A stretch of DNA of 64,000 bases from NCBI RefSeq assembly GCF_030269925.1, contig NC_085120.1:11063501-11127500 (forward strand). The letters are read 5' to 3'. The position numbers were made by a program, and so were the translations under genes. The notes beneath the pieces are model-generated. The model made no database searches. It had not been told where the DNA came from and saw only the letters and a list, made by a program, of their open reading frames with translations. Shown here piece by piece: positions 33,074 through 45,024 of the stretch. Each line of letters opens with the position of its first letter. Position 1 is the first letter of the stretch. Source of the stretch: Bombyx mori (Eukaryota; Arthropoda; Insecta; Lepidoptera; Bombycidae).

Positions 33074-33943
33074 ATGATATTAATAACGATCTTACTGATT
33101 TCTTCGGTATCGTCCATTGACGTCGAAGTCAGCGTGCAATGTACGACGTGCGTGCTCGTAAATAAAACGTGTTACAACGCTACTTATCTACTAGACCTAG
33201 ATGCGCCCTTCAGAAATAACATCGTCATCACCAAAATTGGTATATTAAGGTCTGAGAATGTTCTGTTCTACAGTTTCGAGCCGAGAATAGAAGATCTCGA
33301 GTATTACAAAATTGGGTTCGTTAACTTGGACGCGCCCGAGAAAACGGGTGTGATCAATAGCCCAAACTACGTAATGAACTTCGGTAGTTTTGATATCGAT
33401 CAAGACAGATCCTTGGTTTACTTGGGCGGAAATGACGGAATATTTGAATTGGACACGGGCTCCAGTCAACTCCTCCCTTATAGCAGTCGCGGGGATCCGA
33501 TCGAGAGCATATTCTACAAAAACAACGTTTACTTCGTCAGATACAACGACAGAGGCATCGTTGTAAAGAAAGGCGATTATTTTAAGACCATTCTAGAATA
33601 TGTGCCGGTAAACAAATTTGTTATCCACAAAACTGACATAATAGTTTTCATGAATAATTTCGGTTTGTTCGTTGGCAGGGACAAGACTGTCTATCGTGTA
33701 TCCAAGAATCCTTTTTTCAGAGGTCTGACTGTTGATCTAGATGGCGAAGTATACGCATGGTGGATCGATGGAATATACAAGGTGATAGTCAAATGGAATC
33801 TAGTGGATTCTAAAGTTGTTAAAATAGCACATCTACCGTCTATAGGAGCTATGGCGTTTGATAATATAAACAATTTATTATTTACGTCAAATAAAGCTCT
33901 TTATAGATTAGTAGAGACCACTTACAACTGTACACTGAATTAA
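33074..33943 (+). CDS. Ommochrome-binding-protein-like secreted protein
   Basis: 289 residues ending at TAA 33941-33943. The start MILITILLISSVSS is a clear signal peptide. I prefer ATG 33074 because a splice acceptor (ctctattgttacag) ends at 33066, placing the ATG 7 bases into an exon. The upstream in-frame Met at 33035 would fall in the intron. The mature protein has Cys at 23, 26, 33 and 286 and sequons at NKT, NAT and NCT. It contains repeated beta-strand blocks such as DIDQDRSLVYLGGNDGIFEL and GLTVDLDGEVYAWWIDGIYK, suggesting a propeller-like fold. I recognise this as the lepidopteran ommochrome-binding-protein family (haemolymph proteins that bind ommochrome pigment precursors). Paralogues vary, so ligand specificity is inferred. 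Confidence 0.72.
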   Translation: MILITILLISSVSSIDVEVSVQCTTCVLVNKTCYNATYLLDLDAPFRNNIVITKIGILRSENVLFYSFEPRIEDLEYYKIGFVNLDAPEKTGVINSPNYVMNFGSFDIDQDRSLVYLGGNDGIFELDTGSSQLLPYSSRGDPIESIFYKNNVYFVRYNDRGIVVKKGDYFKTILEYVPVNKFVIHKTDIIVFMNNFGLFVGRDKTVYRVSKNPFFRGLTVDLDGEVYAWWIDGIYKVIVKWNLVDSKVVKIAHLPSIGAMAFDNINNLLFTSNKALYRLVETTYNCTLN

Positions 33944-34423
33944 GTTTAGTTACTTGTTTTGTTTTAGTGCCATTTAGAGATTTTATTGATCCATTTAAAT
34001 GTCACTTAATCAATATTGTTATGTGTTTAAATGAAAAAATCTATTTACGTTAAAGACTGTTATTGTTTTAATTTCATACGAAACTAATATACTTTGGAGA
34101 AAGGATTTGGAACACAGGAAAACTCTTGAAGTCGCTTGTTGAGGGCTGAATAGTTGTCGTCGCCACTTTTAACAGTCAGCGATATAGTGCATCAGTAATT
34201 TTCGTGTTAAGTTATTCAGACACTTCATCAATCTATCTGCGCGTTACAGTTATTCAATTAATTGGAAAATCAATCCTATCAATATTGGAATATCTGTCGG
34301 TAGTGCGAAAGTATTCAATTAATATAGAAACATCGTCAGCGGCAGGTGTGCGCGCTGGTCGATATAAATCATTAAAAAGTTGGCGGAATCGATGGTACCG
34401 ATTCATTAAAAACTTCGACGTAT
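33944..34423. other. 3' flank of the OBP-like gene
   Basis: No canonical AATAAA was found in the first 150 bases after the stop. The sequence then becomes unrecognised. The 125-codon frame at 34204-34581 runs into a LINE tail and is not supported. Confidence 0.4.
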
Positions 34424-34657
34424 CTTTATTGATGATACTAAATTTGATATCACTACGTAGTATAAAACAAAGTCGCTTTCTCTGTCCCTATGTATGCTTA
34501 AATCTTCAAAACTACGCAACGGATTTTGAAGCGGTTTTTTTAATAGATAGAGTGATTGAAGAGGAAGGTTTATATGTATAATAACATCCATTAAATAGTG
34601 GAGAAATAAATAATAAATTACAGTTTCCGAAGCGAAGCGAGGGCGGGTCGCTAGTAA
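34424..34657 (+). repeat. Family H LINE 3' end (RTE-type), copy 1
   Basis: aaagtcgctttctctgtccc, gattttgaagcggttttttt and the terminal gaagcgaagcgagggcgggt then cgctagta. It matches 57961-58187 closely. Confidence 0.65.
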
Positions 34658-36021
34658 GTAATAATTGTTAGGTTCCTGCGAATGACAATGACTCTTGTGC
34701 CTTATACTTATCACTGTCTCTTGCGGTCTTCGGCGATGATGAGCTGACTATTAAACATTTCAAGGTAATTCAAGTTAATCCAAAAAAATGTGACTTCTAA
34801 ATCTCGTTTAGCCATATATGCCACAAAGCTAGAAATACGAGCGTAATTTATCAAAGAGCTGGACGGTAATAATGATCGAAGTATACATTGGAGAAGAACA
34901 ATGATTCCATAATTCCAAATTGGAAGAGTTTCGCACCAGAGACAGTTGCATAGAGCACTCCTCACCGATATCGGTACAAAGCAGTAACTATAGTTTTTAG
35001 ATCCAACTGTTCAACAGACTAAGGTTTATGGATCAATTCTATCGACAGCTCTCTTCGGTGTCAAATGGAATTAGCTGCTACCTGAGAGCCTTAGACTATA
35101 GAGGGCAGTAACAACAGCAATTTTTTATATAAACAAATGTCTTAAATGCGGTTTTCAGTTGAGCAAACTGTTGAAAAATCCATAATGTATCTAGTTACAG
35201 TACCAGGCAATAAATACTGCACATCGATATTTAGATAGAGACAGTCGTCTAATTTTGTTTTTGTTGTAGAGGGTTACCCGTGTGCGACGAAACACTAACG
35301 ATCCAGTGTCTATGGAGACTAAATGTCAATTAGGTAATGTGCGACAGATATAACGCTCTACAAAGCAAAAATTAACGGTCTCTTTCCCACGGTCGATGTG
35401 CAATATTTATCGCCGGGTACTGTAAATTTATGCAAAGTACCTGTCCTGTATTATAAGTAAGAATTTAATTTTGACGCAAGTCAATTTTGCTTATTGTAAC
35501 AATTATTTTGTTAGTCAACACAAATAAGTTGTTTATTAATTATATAGTTACATGAGTATATATTATATACTATATTATAGTTGTTAATTATAATTGTATT
35601 ATATGTAGTATAAAATTGTATGCCAGAACCATAGAATTAAAGTGACTAGAATTTTTAAGCGACTTAAAAAATAAAAGGGCTTTCACTTCTTAATGACGTA
35701 TGTATCATCATCATCATCAGCCTTATCTGCCCACTGCTGGACATAGGCCTTCCCCAACGTATGTACATACACAAGTAATTAAAAAACTATTTTCATTTTA
35801 CGGTTTTTAATGACCTATAAGCAAAGTAATCGAATTTGGGAAAAACACATGTGCAGTTCAGACGCAGTAGAATTGAAACGTCTAGAAGTATTCTATCACA
35901 TTCTCTCGCAGGTTTAGTCGTACAGAAGCATGTTTGTATCTTCCTTGAGTCACTAATCGATTGTCATATCTGTTCCAACGATTTTTGAATGACAACGATA
36001 TTATAGAACTTATTACTTAAA
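34658..36021. other. Unrecognised DNA with a common LINE scrap
   Basis: 35705-35760 holds tcatcatcatcatcagcctt and ccactgctggacataggcct, a widespread insect LINE-derived motif. The rest is AT-rich and unrecognised. Confidence 0.45.
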
Positions 36022-36395
36022 TAAATAATAGTATAAAAAACTAACAAAATACGCTTTTATAGAAAAATACGCTTTTTTACAATAAAATCATTTTCTCTTA
36101 TACTATTTTTTATTCAAATTTATTAAAATTTATTTTCTATTTTTTAGTTGGATTTTCTATAGAAGCATATTTTGTTAGTTTTTTTAAACTATTATTTATT
36201 TTTCATATTTTAGTGGAATTTTGATTTTTTCAAAAATTTTTTAATATTGAATTGTCATCGGTCCTTATTAAGTATACCAAACTTCGAGTTAATCCGACGT
36301 TTTGGAGGGGGCAAAATCATGTTCATAGATTCCGTTACATACTAACATACATACTTCTGAAGCTTATAAAAGCGTATTAAAAAAGAGTAAATGAG
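36022..36395 (+). repeat. Family E repeat with inverted arms, copy 1
   Basis: The left stretch aataatagtataaaaaacta (36023+) is the inverted complement of 36157-36197 over about 40 bases. The downstream part, gaattgtcatcggtccttat through aaaagcgtattaaaaaagag, matches 61990-62150. Confidence 0.6.
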
Positions 36396-36461
36396 TGGTT
36401 ATATCGTACTTAGTTTTTTTTGTTAGAAAACTTTCATCATGTATTTATTACTCTTTATTCG

Positions 36462-36690
36462 TGGTAGGGCTTCTTGTGAGTCCGCACGGGTAGGCACCAC
36501 CGCCCTGCCTATTTCTGCCGTGAAGTAGTAATGCGTTTCGGGTTGCAGGGTGGGGCAGCCGTTGTAATATAAAACTGAGACCTTAGAACTCATGTGTCAA
36601 GATGAGTAGCATTAATGTAGTTGATGACTTTAGCTTCTGGTAACCACTAAACACCAGGTGGGCCGTGAGCTCGTCCACTGAAGAATAAGA
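36462..36690 (+). mobile_element. Bm1 SINE, headless short form
   Basis: It starts gtggtagggcttcttgtgag and ends gtgagctcgtccactgaag. The terminal A-run is degraded. Confidence 0.85.
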
Positions 36691-37334
36691 AAAGATAACG
36701 TCTTTCGTCCTTTACATAGTCAATCAGCATTCCTTTGCAATTGAAAGAGACAAAACACAATGTCCTAATTGACATCATGTTTATTATTAGACCCTTTTTG
36801 CACTATTGTTGAATATACCACATAAAATTAGTTTGTAAGCCATATTCATTTTAGAAACGTCAAATTTATTCGTTGTTTTAATTGAATAAATGAAATAGAT
36901 CTATATTTTAAACTTTTTATTTTATTACCGTTCATTAAATATATGGTCTTTTTTCGTCTATGAAGGTGCTGTATGGAATGAAGGTCCTATGGGTACTTAA
37001 TCTAGGAAGCCTCTAAGTGTCTTGTATACTTGTCATTTGGCAGATTGTGACGATTGAACTTATAAGTTGCGGCCACAACGATGTAGGGCAAAGGGAATAC
37101 CTCAAACCTAGGTTATAGTATTTAAGAAGGGGACATATGTGTAGAATTTTGTCAACACTCCTGGGGTATTGGGATTTGGCCTTTCACTGTCGTATTGCGC
37201 GAAACATACTTGCAGTATTGTTATTGTGCCTTATCTCCTCCAAATAGGATCTCCAGATGACAGTGTTGAGGCATTGTCTTCCTGGGCCGTAAACAATTTC
37301 AGCTCATTGATTCCTTGGCTGAGCCTTTGCTGAA
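36691..37334. other. Unrecognised DNA
   Basis: No supported feature. Confidence 0.45.
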
Positions 37335-37418
37335 TGATGCCTGATGGTGAATGGTTACCGTCGCCCATGGACTTCACCAAAATAAGCGACAGAGTCAAGC
37401 TGCTGCCTACCGTAGAGC
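37335..37418 (-). mobile_element. Second-family SINE fragment
   Basis: gcctgatggtgaatggttac then cgtcgcccatggacttcacc and gctgctgcctaccgta match the body of this SINE. Confidence 0.65.
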
Positions 37419-38240
37419 ATTGATTCACTCGAACAATTGAAATACTTTGAAATACGTAAGATTTTCAAGAATAATCTAAGCGAATTATCAACTTTATTAG
37501 ATAATCGACGGGCTAAAAAAGGGTGCGTGTACTTATGTACGCGCGTAAGAAGTTATACTTTATTTTTTTTAATTTATTGCTTTTTTTTATTTAAATTTTA
37601 ATCAATTTGAAAAAAAATCGATTAAACAACATCCTCAAACACGCATATTGGACATCCCTATTCTTGACATCGTATAGATTCGGTAATTCTCGGTACGGTT
37701 CGGAAAGTTCACCTGCGGCTATATTCAGATTCGCCAAGTTACGTCGGTCGTATTGGAATGAGCGATTTAGGGGGCAACTTCATTCTCTTAATTTTGTGTC
37801 ACGGTGCGCGCGCATCGTAAAATTTCACTCTCATCAATTTTTCATAACGCGCCTAAAGAAGTATAACTTCAAAAATAGAAGTCGAACAAACAAACGAACT
37901 ATAAGTATTAATTTTGTTGGTATCAAAAATTAATAAATATAATATATCAAATACGAGCCCTGTCTAGTTGTTTGTAATGCATCGTCCAGTGTAGGCGTGC
38001 TACAAGTATGAGTGTCAAGTGCGAGTGCTACATTCGTTCATTCGTGAGTAACAGTTCGTTTGGGGATTAAGGGCAAGACCAATGACGTAATTGGAGCGTT
38101 GATCATCTTTATTGCAGAGGCATTTTGAATCTGAATTTTATTGGAGCAAGCTAAGGCTGTAATTCCTCAGATGATGATTTTGAATATGAATGGTAAGGCA
38201 AGATAGAAAAGGCAAGGTATGGGGAAGAAGGCAGAAGTCA
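37419..38240. other. Unrecognised DNA
   Basis: The 108-codon frame at 37607-37933 is Arg/Lys/Asn-rich without a recognised domain. The tail catrcgcgcctaaagaagta resembles a LINE end. Not called. Confidence 0.4.
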
Positions 38241-38684
38241 AGTTTTTTATTTATTGCTTAGATGGGTGGACGAGTTTGCAGCCCACCAAGTGTTAAGTGG
38301 TTACCGAAGCCCTTAGACATCTACGACGTAAATGCGCCACCCAGCTTAAGATATCAGTTCTAAGGTCTCAGTATAGTTACAACGGCTGTCCCGCCCTTCA
38401 AACCGAAACGCCTTACTGCTTCACGGCAGAAATAGGCAGGGCGGTGGTACCTATCGGCGCGGACTCACAAAAGGTCCTACCACCAATAATTACGCAAATT
38501 ATAATTTTGTGGGTTCGATTTTTATTACACGATGTTATTCCTTCACCGTGGAAGTCAATCGTGAACATTTGTTGAGTACGTATTTCATTAGAAAAATTGG
38601 TACCCGGCTGCGGGATTCGAACACTGTTGTATCGCTCAATACGAATGCACCGGACGTCTTTATCCTATAGGCCACGACGACTTC
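38241..38684 (-). mobile_element. Bm1 SINE, full length
   Basis: Minus strand from gaagtcgtcgtggcctatag (38684) to the poly-A end near 38241. All blocks are present. Confidence 0.93.
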
Positions 38685-38830
38685 AAGTGCGCTGGTCGGG
38701 CCAAATACGCTCTACTCTCAACACCTCAGTCCACGATGCCATCCGCGCAGCCGAAGATAGGCAGGGCTGTGGCAGGATAGTCCAGGAAAAGTTATTAAGG
38801 GAGGCCACGACCCTCAGCATTGAGGATTAT
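38685..38830 (+). pseudogene. LINE reverse transcriptase C-terminal fragment
   Basis: It reads VRWSGQIRSTLNTSVHDAIR followed by AAEDRQGCGRIVQEKLL. This matches the usual C-terminus of lepidopteran RTE-type endonuclease/reverse transcriptases (RW.DQI...AEDR..WR.IV..K). Only this end is present, directly after a Bm1 copy. A frameshift follows at the REA position. Confidence 0.6.
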
Positions 38831-38876
38831 CGACACAAGGAGGTAAGGGTAAGGCAAGCTGTGGTGAGCACGGGCG

Positions 38877-38998
38877 ATTTTTGTTTATTGCCCTTGTAGG
38901 CAGACGAGCATACGCCCCACCTGATGGTGACTAGTTACTGTCGCCCATGGACTTCAACCATTCTAAGGGCAGAACCAAGCCGCTGCCTACCGCAAAAT
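38877..38998 (-). mobile_element. Second-family SINE, headless copy
   Basis: tttattgcccttgtaggcag, cacctgatggtgactagtta and gaaccaagccgctgcctacc. Confidence 0.75.
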
Positions 38999-40496
38999 AG
39001 GTCTTTTTAAACGCTTTCATCAGCTTCACATGTACGTAAGTATCTTGAAGCGTGATTTGTAACTTCAGAACGTCGGTTTGAATTGAAATTGCTCACGCTT
39101 ACAAAAGATCGATGACCTTGCAATAATTGAATATGTTTTGTTCGATTTCACTGTTCTACAATAAAAATAATTTTGTGATGACTTAATTGTTAGTATTTTG
39201 GTTTTTTTTTTAATAATATAGATAATTTTGCGGTACTTAGCTTAATATCCATGACAAAGGTTACCACCATACTTAAGTCATTTGTGATCACGAAAACTGC
39301 GAACACCATTACGTATACGTAGGTTAATATTTAATAGGTAAACGCGTGGTTGAGACGTAAAAGTTTATTATATTTTATTATATTTTTAAATTATAATTTA
39401 GATTATTTCCAACGTGAGTAATCGCATTAACATAACTTACATCAATATAAAACTTACTCTCTGTATTTAAAAAAAAGATTTGGAGAAATAATAAAAGGAG
39501 AATAAAAGGAGTTTTAACTTCAAATTATGTGTTTTGGTTTTTTTATTAACGTTGCTTGACGGGGGGCTGTATTGCCGTACCATCACTAGTGTTTAGTAAA
39601 TAAAGTTTGATTTTGATAAATGATTACTTAACACTAGGTGGCGTGTAAGTTTGCGTTAAGAACTGAAATGTTTCACTCATTATCTGATTGACATCTCTAA
39701 TCACATCCTGTGGCTACACAGGGCTGGCGGTCATTGTCCTTATTACTGATTCAATTCACGACCGACGGGACCTATTTTACGTCATTTGTGTCGTCACGTG
39801 ACGGTTTGAAAACTCATTACTGTTTTCCGGATGGTGAACATTGCTATGCCATTGTCGCTCTCTACGAAAAATCTAGTTAAAAATTTCAAACTTGACGGGA
39901 AAATATATATTTTTGTATGTAAATAAATAATAAAACTTGTAACTTTGAGGTGTGTTTAATTCTATTCAACACTATCAACTATTATTACAAAGATTAACCA
40001 AGGATGAGATTCAGGAGAATCTTCTCCATTATTGTGTGAAGTTCCTCAAAGAACACATCCGCAGTAATGCTGTTGCCATTTGGTGAGAAGCTGTGATTAA
40101 TTATAACAGCTACCAAATAGAGATTTTAGGGGTAAGTTTTCGTTTGGGCCATTGCTTAGGTGCTGAACCAGGGTCTAATTAGCATAATGACCACTTCCTC
40201 CACCTTGCATTGATAATACTCAATGCTAAGGATCGTGGCCATATGAGGCTTTCTTGGGAAAATATACATGATGGGGTCCCGGGTCTGGCAGTGCTTTTGG
40301 AAGAGTTTTAGTTCTTCGAGGCCGCTGAAGTCTTATTGGGGTCCGGCTAATTTACGGCTGTTTTACGGTGGAAAGGTCGAATTCCAAGTCAATCCTCCTG
40401 TTTCCTAATCCGGGCTTGGGGCCGCCATTGACAGAGTTAATCACCGCTTACTATTACACAAAGTATCAATTTTTTAACGCAAATGAGAATGCCGTT
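38999..40496. other. Unrecognised AT-rich DNA
   Basis: No gene or named repeat. A short LINE-like tail gtttagtaaataaagtttga occurs near 39591. Confidence 0.45.
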
Positions 40497-40665
40497 CAAA
40501 ATATCTTCGTTTCTGTGTCCGGTGATCCGGTGATAGATTCTGCGAAGCACTGCTCTTGCTAGGGTCAGTGTTAGCATCACTCCGCTTTGAGCCCCGTGAG
40601 CTCACCTACTAGTTAAGGTTACGCTGAAATAGCCTCAAGGCTATCAGCTTAGGTAGGAAAAAAAA
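40497..40665 (+). repeat. Family B repeat, 5'-truncated
   Basis: ggtgatagattctgcgaagc, actgctcttgctagggtcag and the end aaggctatcagcttaggtag then A-run. Confidence 0.65.
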
Positions 40666-42118
40666 GTCAGTATTGCAAAACGGCAACTTTATAGGTACAA
40701 ATCTATTATGTTAAGCATGGTAATTAAACTTGAACTTTGAGAATCTGAGAGGAAAATTGATTGAGCATTTCAGATATCGACGATAACTCCGATCCATTCA
40801 ATTGGAAAAGTTAGTTTGAGCAATTACGTCGACATTGAAAAGTCGACCGATACTTTTGAGATTTCAGTCTTCACAATTGGGGCTGTATACAATAGAAAGG
40901 AGGACCGTGAATTTAAAATTACTAGATCTTTTTACTTTTTTTTTTAAATAAAATCATTGATTTCAACTTCCTACCACATTAAACGGTCTCACGCTAGGAT
41001 TTTTTACTAGAAGCATTTACATGAGGGGCAAAATTTTTCCCTGATTGCAAATTCCAAACGTATTTAACATAGGCGCTGATTAATTAAGAATCGACAATAC
41101 AGCGAGACAGTACAGCGAATCAAAGCGACAACGAAAACATGCCGCCTCTATATTTTATTACGTCTGTGTCTCCAGAAAGCGAAGTCACAAAACTTTTTCT
41201 GTACAAATGAATTCGTTTGAGGCGAGCGCGTGACTCGCATGTACGGTGCGAGGCTCTATTGTGGGCGCCGACAATGCGCGCTCGCCCTTAACTGGGCATT
41301 GTGTCGCCCCGTTTAGAATACGGTCTAACCCTGCCTTTATACGCTCGGATAATGATTGGATAGGGTTGCAGACGACGTCTTATTGACATCCCTTTTTAGA
41401 TATTTCGTGAAGGTCTTACGTACAGATGTTACTTGATTGTAATGGCCTATGGTGTTACGAATTGGGGTTTATGAAATGCGCGAAGGATTTCTGGGAGTAT
41501 TTTAGTGCTTGATTGAATTCTAATTAATTTATTAATTCAAATTCATTGTCCGATTAGTTTATTTTGATTTCACTAATTGAAATAAGCGCTAATATACACA
41601 CCGACCTCATAAGAAAAGTCTAAACGTATGCGACTCAACCTTTAATGAATCAATTTTGTCATCAAATTGTTAATAGCCATAACTAGTACCGTGACGCGTT
41701 TGATCTAAATTAGTTTTAATTAGGGCCGGTGCTTTTGATTAATTTTGTATCTCAAATTGAATCTGAGAACTAATGAATTTGGAATTACAGTTCATAGATG
41801 ATACACATAAACTAGTTATAGATAAGTAAGTCAAGCGCTCAACAGAAATGTTTACGGGCGTCGGCCACTAGATGGCTTCGCTTCGATTAGTTGCTCATTG
41901 CTCCTCCAGATGGCAGTAACATATTACCTATCCTATATTTTATTTTAAATGAAGGATTTTGTAAATTTTCAGAAACCACAAATTGATAAAATTTTATCCA
42001 TTTTTCTATAACATATAAAGATTTGTATGTATGATTCTTTTATATTTTATTTTCTGTGTTTAGTTATATAATAATTAAATGCCTTAACTTTAACAACATA
42101 TAAGTTTAGGGGCATCCA
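40666..42118. other. Unrecognised DNA with a GC-richer patch
   Basis: 41210-41345 is distinctly GC-richer (ggcgagcgcgtgactcgcat, ggcgccgacaatgcgcgctc) but carries no ORF or motif I can name. Confidence 0.4.
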
Positions 42119-42286
42119 CTACAAGATGTCGAGAGTAGCCGGTGGTAGGTTCGGCGAAGCACTGCTCTTGCTAGAGCTAGTGTTAGCAAATCCTCCCAGT
42201 TTGAGCTCCGTGATCGCTCCTACCAATCCGCGCGTAATTGCAATAGCCCTTCCAACTATCAACTATTACGTAGGGAAAATAAAAGC
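42119..42286 (+). repeat. Family B repeat, diverged
   Basis: gccggtggtaggttcggcga then agcactgctcttgctagagc. More diverged than the other copies. Confidence 0.55.
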
Positions 42287-43292
42287 TACTTAAAAATATT
42301 TAAATCATGCGATCACTTCAATAAACAATAAAACAATTGCAAAGCAGTGCATATTGGTTTGAAAGGCGAAATAGTAGTGATATATCACCACTGAAATACC
42401 CAATATCACGTCTCGAGGTGAGAGATATGATATAACTACATATTAAATAGCTTGCGGTAGACACTTACACAATAAAACAAAATTTGTACACTGCAATGTT
42501 ATACTTCATTCTTCAAATTTTACGTTTATTTCACTCAAAAGCGTTTTAAACAGTAGAAGCTATAACGACTTTTCTATACGTTAAACGCTATAAGCATAGA
42601 AATGTTTTATTATCGTCACAGTAAACATAACTTAGTAAACCATCGGGAAGAGAACTTTTCTCTGTATTTTTTTCCAATTACTTAATGTCCACCATTATTA
42701 ATTATTTGTTGTTACAGATGCTCTTCCTTAGCTCAGACTTTAGTTCTTGTTATTAGTTTACCGCATTCATTTAATGGATTGCTTTTAATTGTAATTAAGC
42801 CGAAGCTAGATCGAGCTAAAGAAAATAGCGTCAGCTTATTTTTGTTAAAAAGTTTTAGTTCAGTTCAGTTTTAGTTTTTGGCAAAAAGTATTTAGGTAGT
42901 TATTAATGTGAAATTGTTGAGCAGATGATTTTAATATGTTTTTTTTTACATTTCAGACTCAGTGGCTTTATACTAGGAATTCTTTGTAGGATTTCGGACA
43001 ATGGAAACTTATAAACAAAAACAAAGCAGATCCAATCTCGATTAATAAAATTCTTTAACACACATTTTGATCCTGTCTGCGAATTAAGTATGGATCGGGA
43101 TAAAATATTGTCAGGGACAATCTTTTTCTAAATCTTATAATATATCTTTAGTTTTATCCTATAAAATGACTTGGCGTGTTTGTGCTACAGCTTTGTAGTG
43201 AAAAAAATCATGAATAATAAAAACAACGTTTGTCATTTACAAATTTCTTCCATAAATAAAAATCTGGACATGAAAATATTAAGAACTAGCTG
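42287..43292. other. Unrecognised AT-rich DNA
   Basis: No supported feature. Confidence 0.45.
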
Positions 43293-43535
43293 TACCCGTC
43301 CGCTTCGCTGGGCATTTAAAATTAACATTATTATTTTCACCCCTACAAAGATTCTCATCATTAACGCCCCCACCATTGGTGTAGGGAGTCCAACACTCAT
43401 ATAGATATTAGCCTATCTATTAAGTACATGTATTTTCTACATGGATACCAAGTTTCAAGGCAATCGGATGCATGGTTCAGTAGTTATAACGGAACTTCAG
43501 TAAAAACCACTGTAGATTTATATATTAGTATTTTT
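43293..43535 (+). repeat. Family I LINE-like repeat, uninterrupted copy
   Basis: It starts actagctgtacccgtccgct and ends ccactgtagatttatatatt then agtat. The same repeat is split by an LTR retrotransposon at 52885-56535. Confidence 0.65.
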
Positions 43536-43689
43536 AGTATATATGATATGGGAAGAAAAAGTAAAGGAGTACTTGCAGCCAATACCAGAAATAAATATTA
43601 CGAAGAATATCATTTTCAGCTACTCCCATTTCTATTGTATTGTGTGGGAAATTTGTACGGAATATAAAACCAGCTTACCACATGTCATC

Positions 43690-43870
43690 ATCATTCTTTT
43701 CTATTACCCTCTGCTGGGGTGTAGGGCTCCAATAAATTCCTTCCATTTACATCGGTCTTGGGCAGCCTATTCTAGCTCCTCCCACGCCATGCTCAGGACA
43801 CCTAGCTCCTGCTCCAGGGAGCGACGCCACAACTTGGCTTCTGGGGCGGCCTCTCTTTCTATTGCCACAT
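43690..43870 (-). pseudogene. LINE reverse transcriptase C-terminal fragment
   Basis: Minus-strand reading gives KLWRRSLEQELGVLSMAWEE, then AAQDRCKWKEFIGALHPSRG with an in-frame stop between. W(R)R..E.E......W..LE.LAQDR..W+..+.AL is the usual C-terminus of RTE-type LINE polymerases. A (TCATCA) stretch follows, as at 35705. Confidence 0.6.
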
Positions 43871-43967
43871 GTACATAACTTTTTAAACGCAATCCTAGAA
43901 CGGTAAAGATTAAATAAAAAACAAAATATTAAGCACAGGTCTTTCAAACTAGCCTTGTGGAGAGTAC

Positions 43968-44078
43968 TTAATGGCAGCGGCTTGGCATTGCCCCTGGAAT
44001 TGCTGACGTCCATGGGCGACGGTAACCACTCACCATCAGGTAGGCCGTATGCTCCTTTGCCTACAAAGCCAATTAAAA
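43968..44078 (+). mobile_element. Second-family SINE, headless copy
   Basis: atggcagcggcttggcattg then gggcgacggtaaccactcac and caaagccaattaaaaaaaac. Confidence 0.7.
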
Positions 44079-44144
44079 AAAACAGAACGAATAAATAATA
44101 CCCAATTGATGTCTGCGTAATATGTGACATTTTTGTGAAACAAA

Positions 44145-44554
44145 GAACTTTTTGGCGGGAATGCGAGGTGTGAAGTTGTGTGATTTATTTTATTTTGTCT
44201 ATTTAGTGTTGCTTCAGGTTTAAATGTGTAATAATGGCGGTTCATTAACTTTTTAATATCTGTGAAAGTGCAGAAATGTGGGAAAATGAAACAAAGCCGC
44301 TGGACGTAGCTTCTCGGGATCCTTCAAAAAGTCCACTGAAAAATTCTCGGTAAATGACCACCATTTTACTGAGATTATATTTCATCCCACATCATCTCAC
44401 TTCATTGAATTTCATCCCATTTGATTAATGACTCAAATTAATCATCTTCATTTCATTTCACTCCATATTATCATTTTTCATAAAAATAAGAATATAAATT
44501 AAAATAAGACATGACTTAAAGGTCCTAGTTACTAGGTCATAAAATTCTTAATAA
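44145..44554 (+). mobile_element. Family D retroposon with target-site duplication
   Basis: It starts aactttttggcgggaatgcg and ends ggtcataaaattcttaataa. It is flanked by the 14-bp direct repeat TTTTGTGAAACAAA at 44131-44144 and 44555-44568. Same structure as 2978-3371. Confidence 0.75.
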
Positions 44555-44848
44555 TTTTGTGAAACAAAATGCTATTTTATCATTAGCTTGTTACTGTTTT
44601 CGGTACCTACATACTCGAAAATAATACTAGAAACTCAGTTATATGTGGAACGAGATAATTTCATCACGACTCACTGACTCCTAATGTTGTGGTCGAAATA
44701 AACAGGAACACGAGAATTTATCGCTACCACTAGTTTCCGAAGCATTCTCGTAGAATCGAGACGTACATTACAATAGTACAGATAGCTATGTTTCTAGTTT
44801 TCCTTATTATCCATAAGAATACCTATATAAAGAGTGTTCACATGTAGT

Positions 44849-45024
44849 TCACGATTGACTTCCGCGGTGAAGGAATAACATCGTGTAATAAAAATCAAAC
44901 CCGTAAAATTATAATTTGCGTAATTACTGGTGGTAGGACCTCTTGTGAGTCCGCACGGGTAGGTACCACCACCCTGACCATTTCTACCGTGAAGCAGTAA
45001 TGCATTTCATCTGATTTGAAGTTT
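44849..45024 (+). mobile_element. Bm1 SINE, middle segment only
   Basis: From gttcacgattgacttccgcg to gaagcagtaatgcatttca. It lacks the tRNA head and the 3' third. Confidence 0.8.

Noticed and set aside
41210..41345. CpG-island-like promoter
   Set aside because: Only a short GC-richer patch with no TATA, initiator or downstream gene that I can support.
43747..44130. 127-codon minus ORF
   Set aside because: It reads across a SINE and a LINE C-terminal fragment in the wrong frame.
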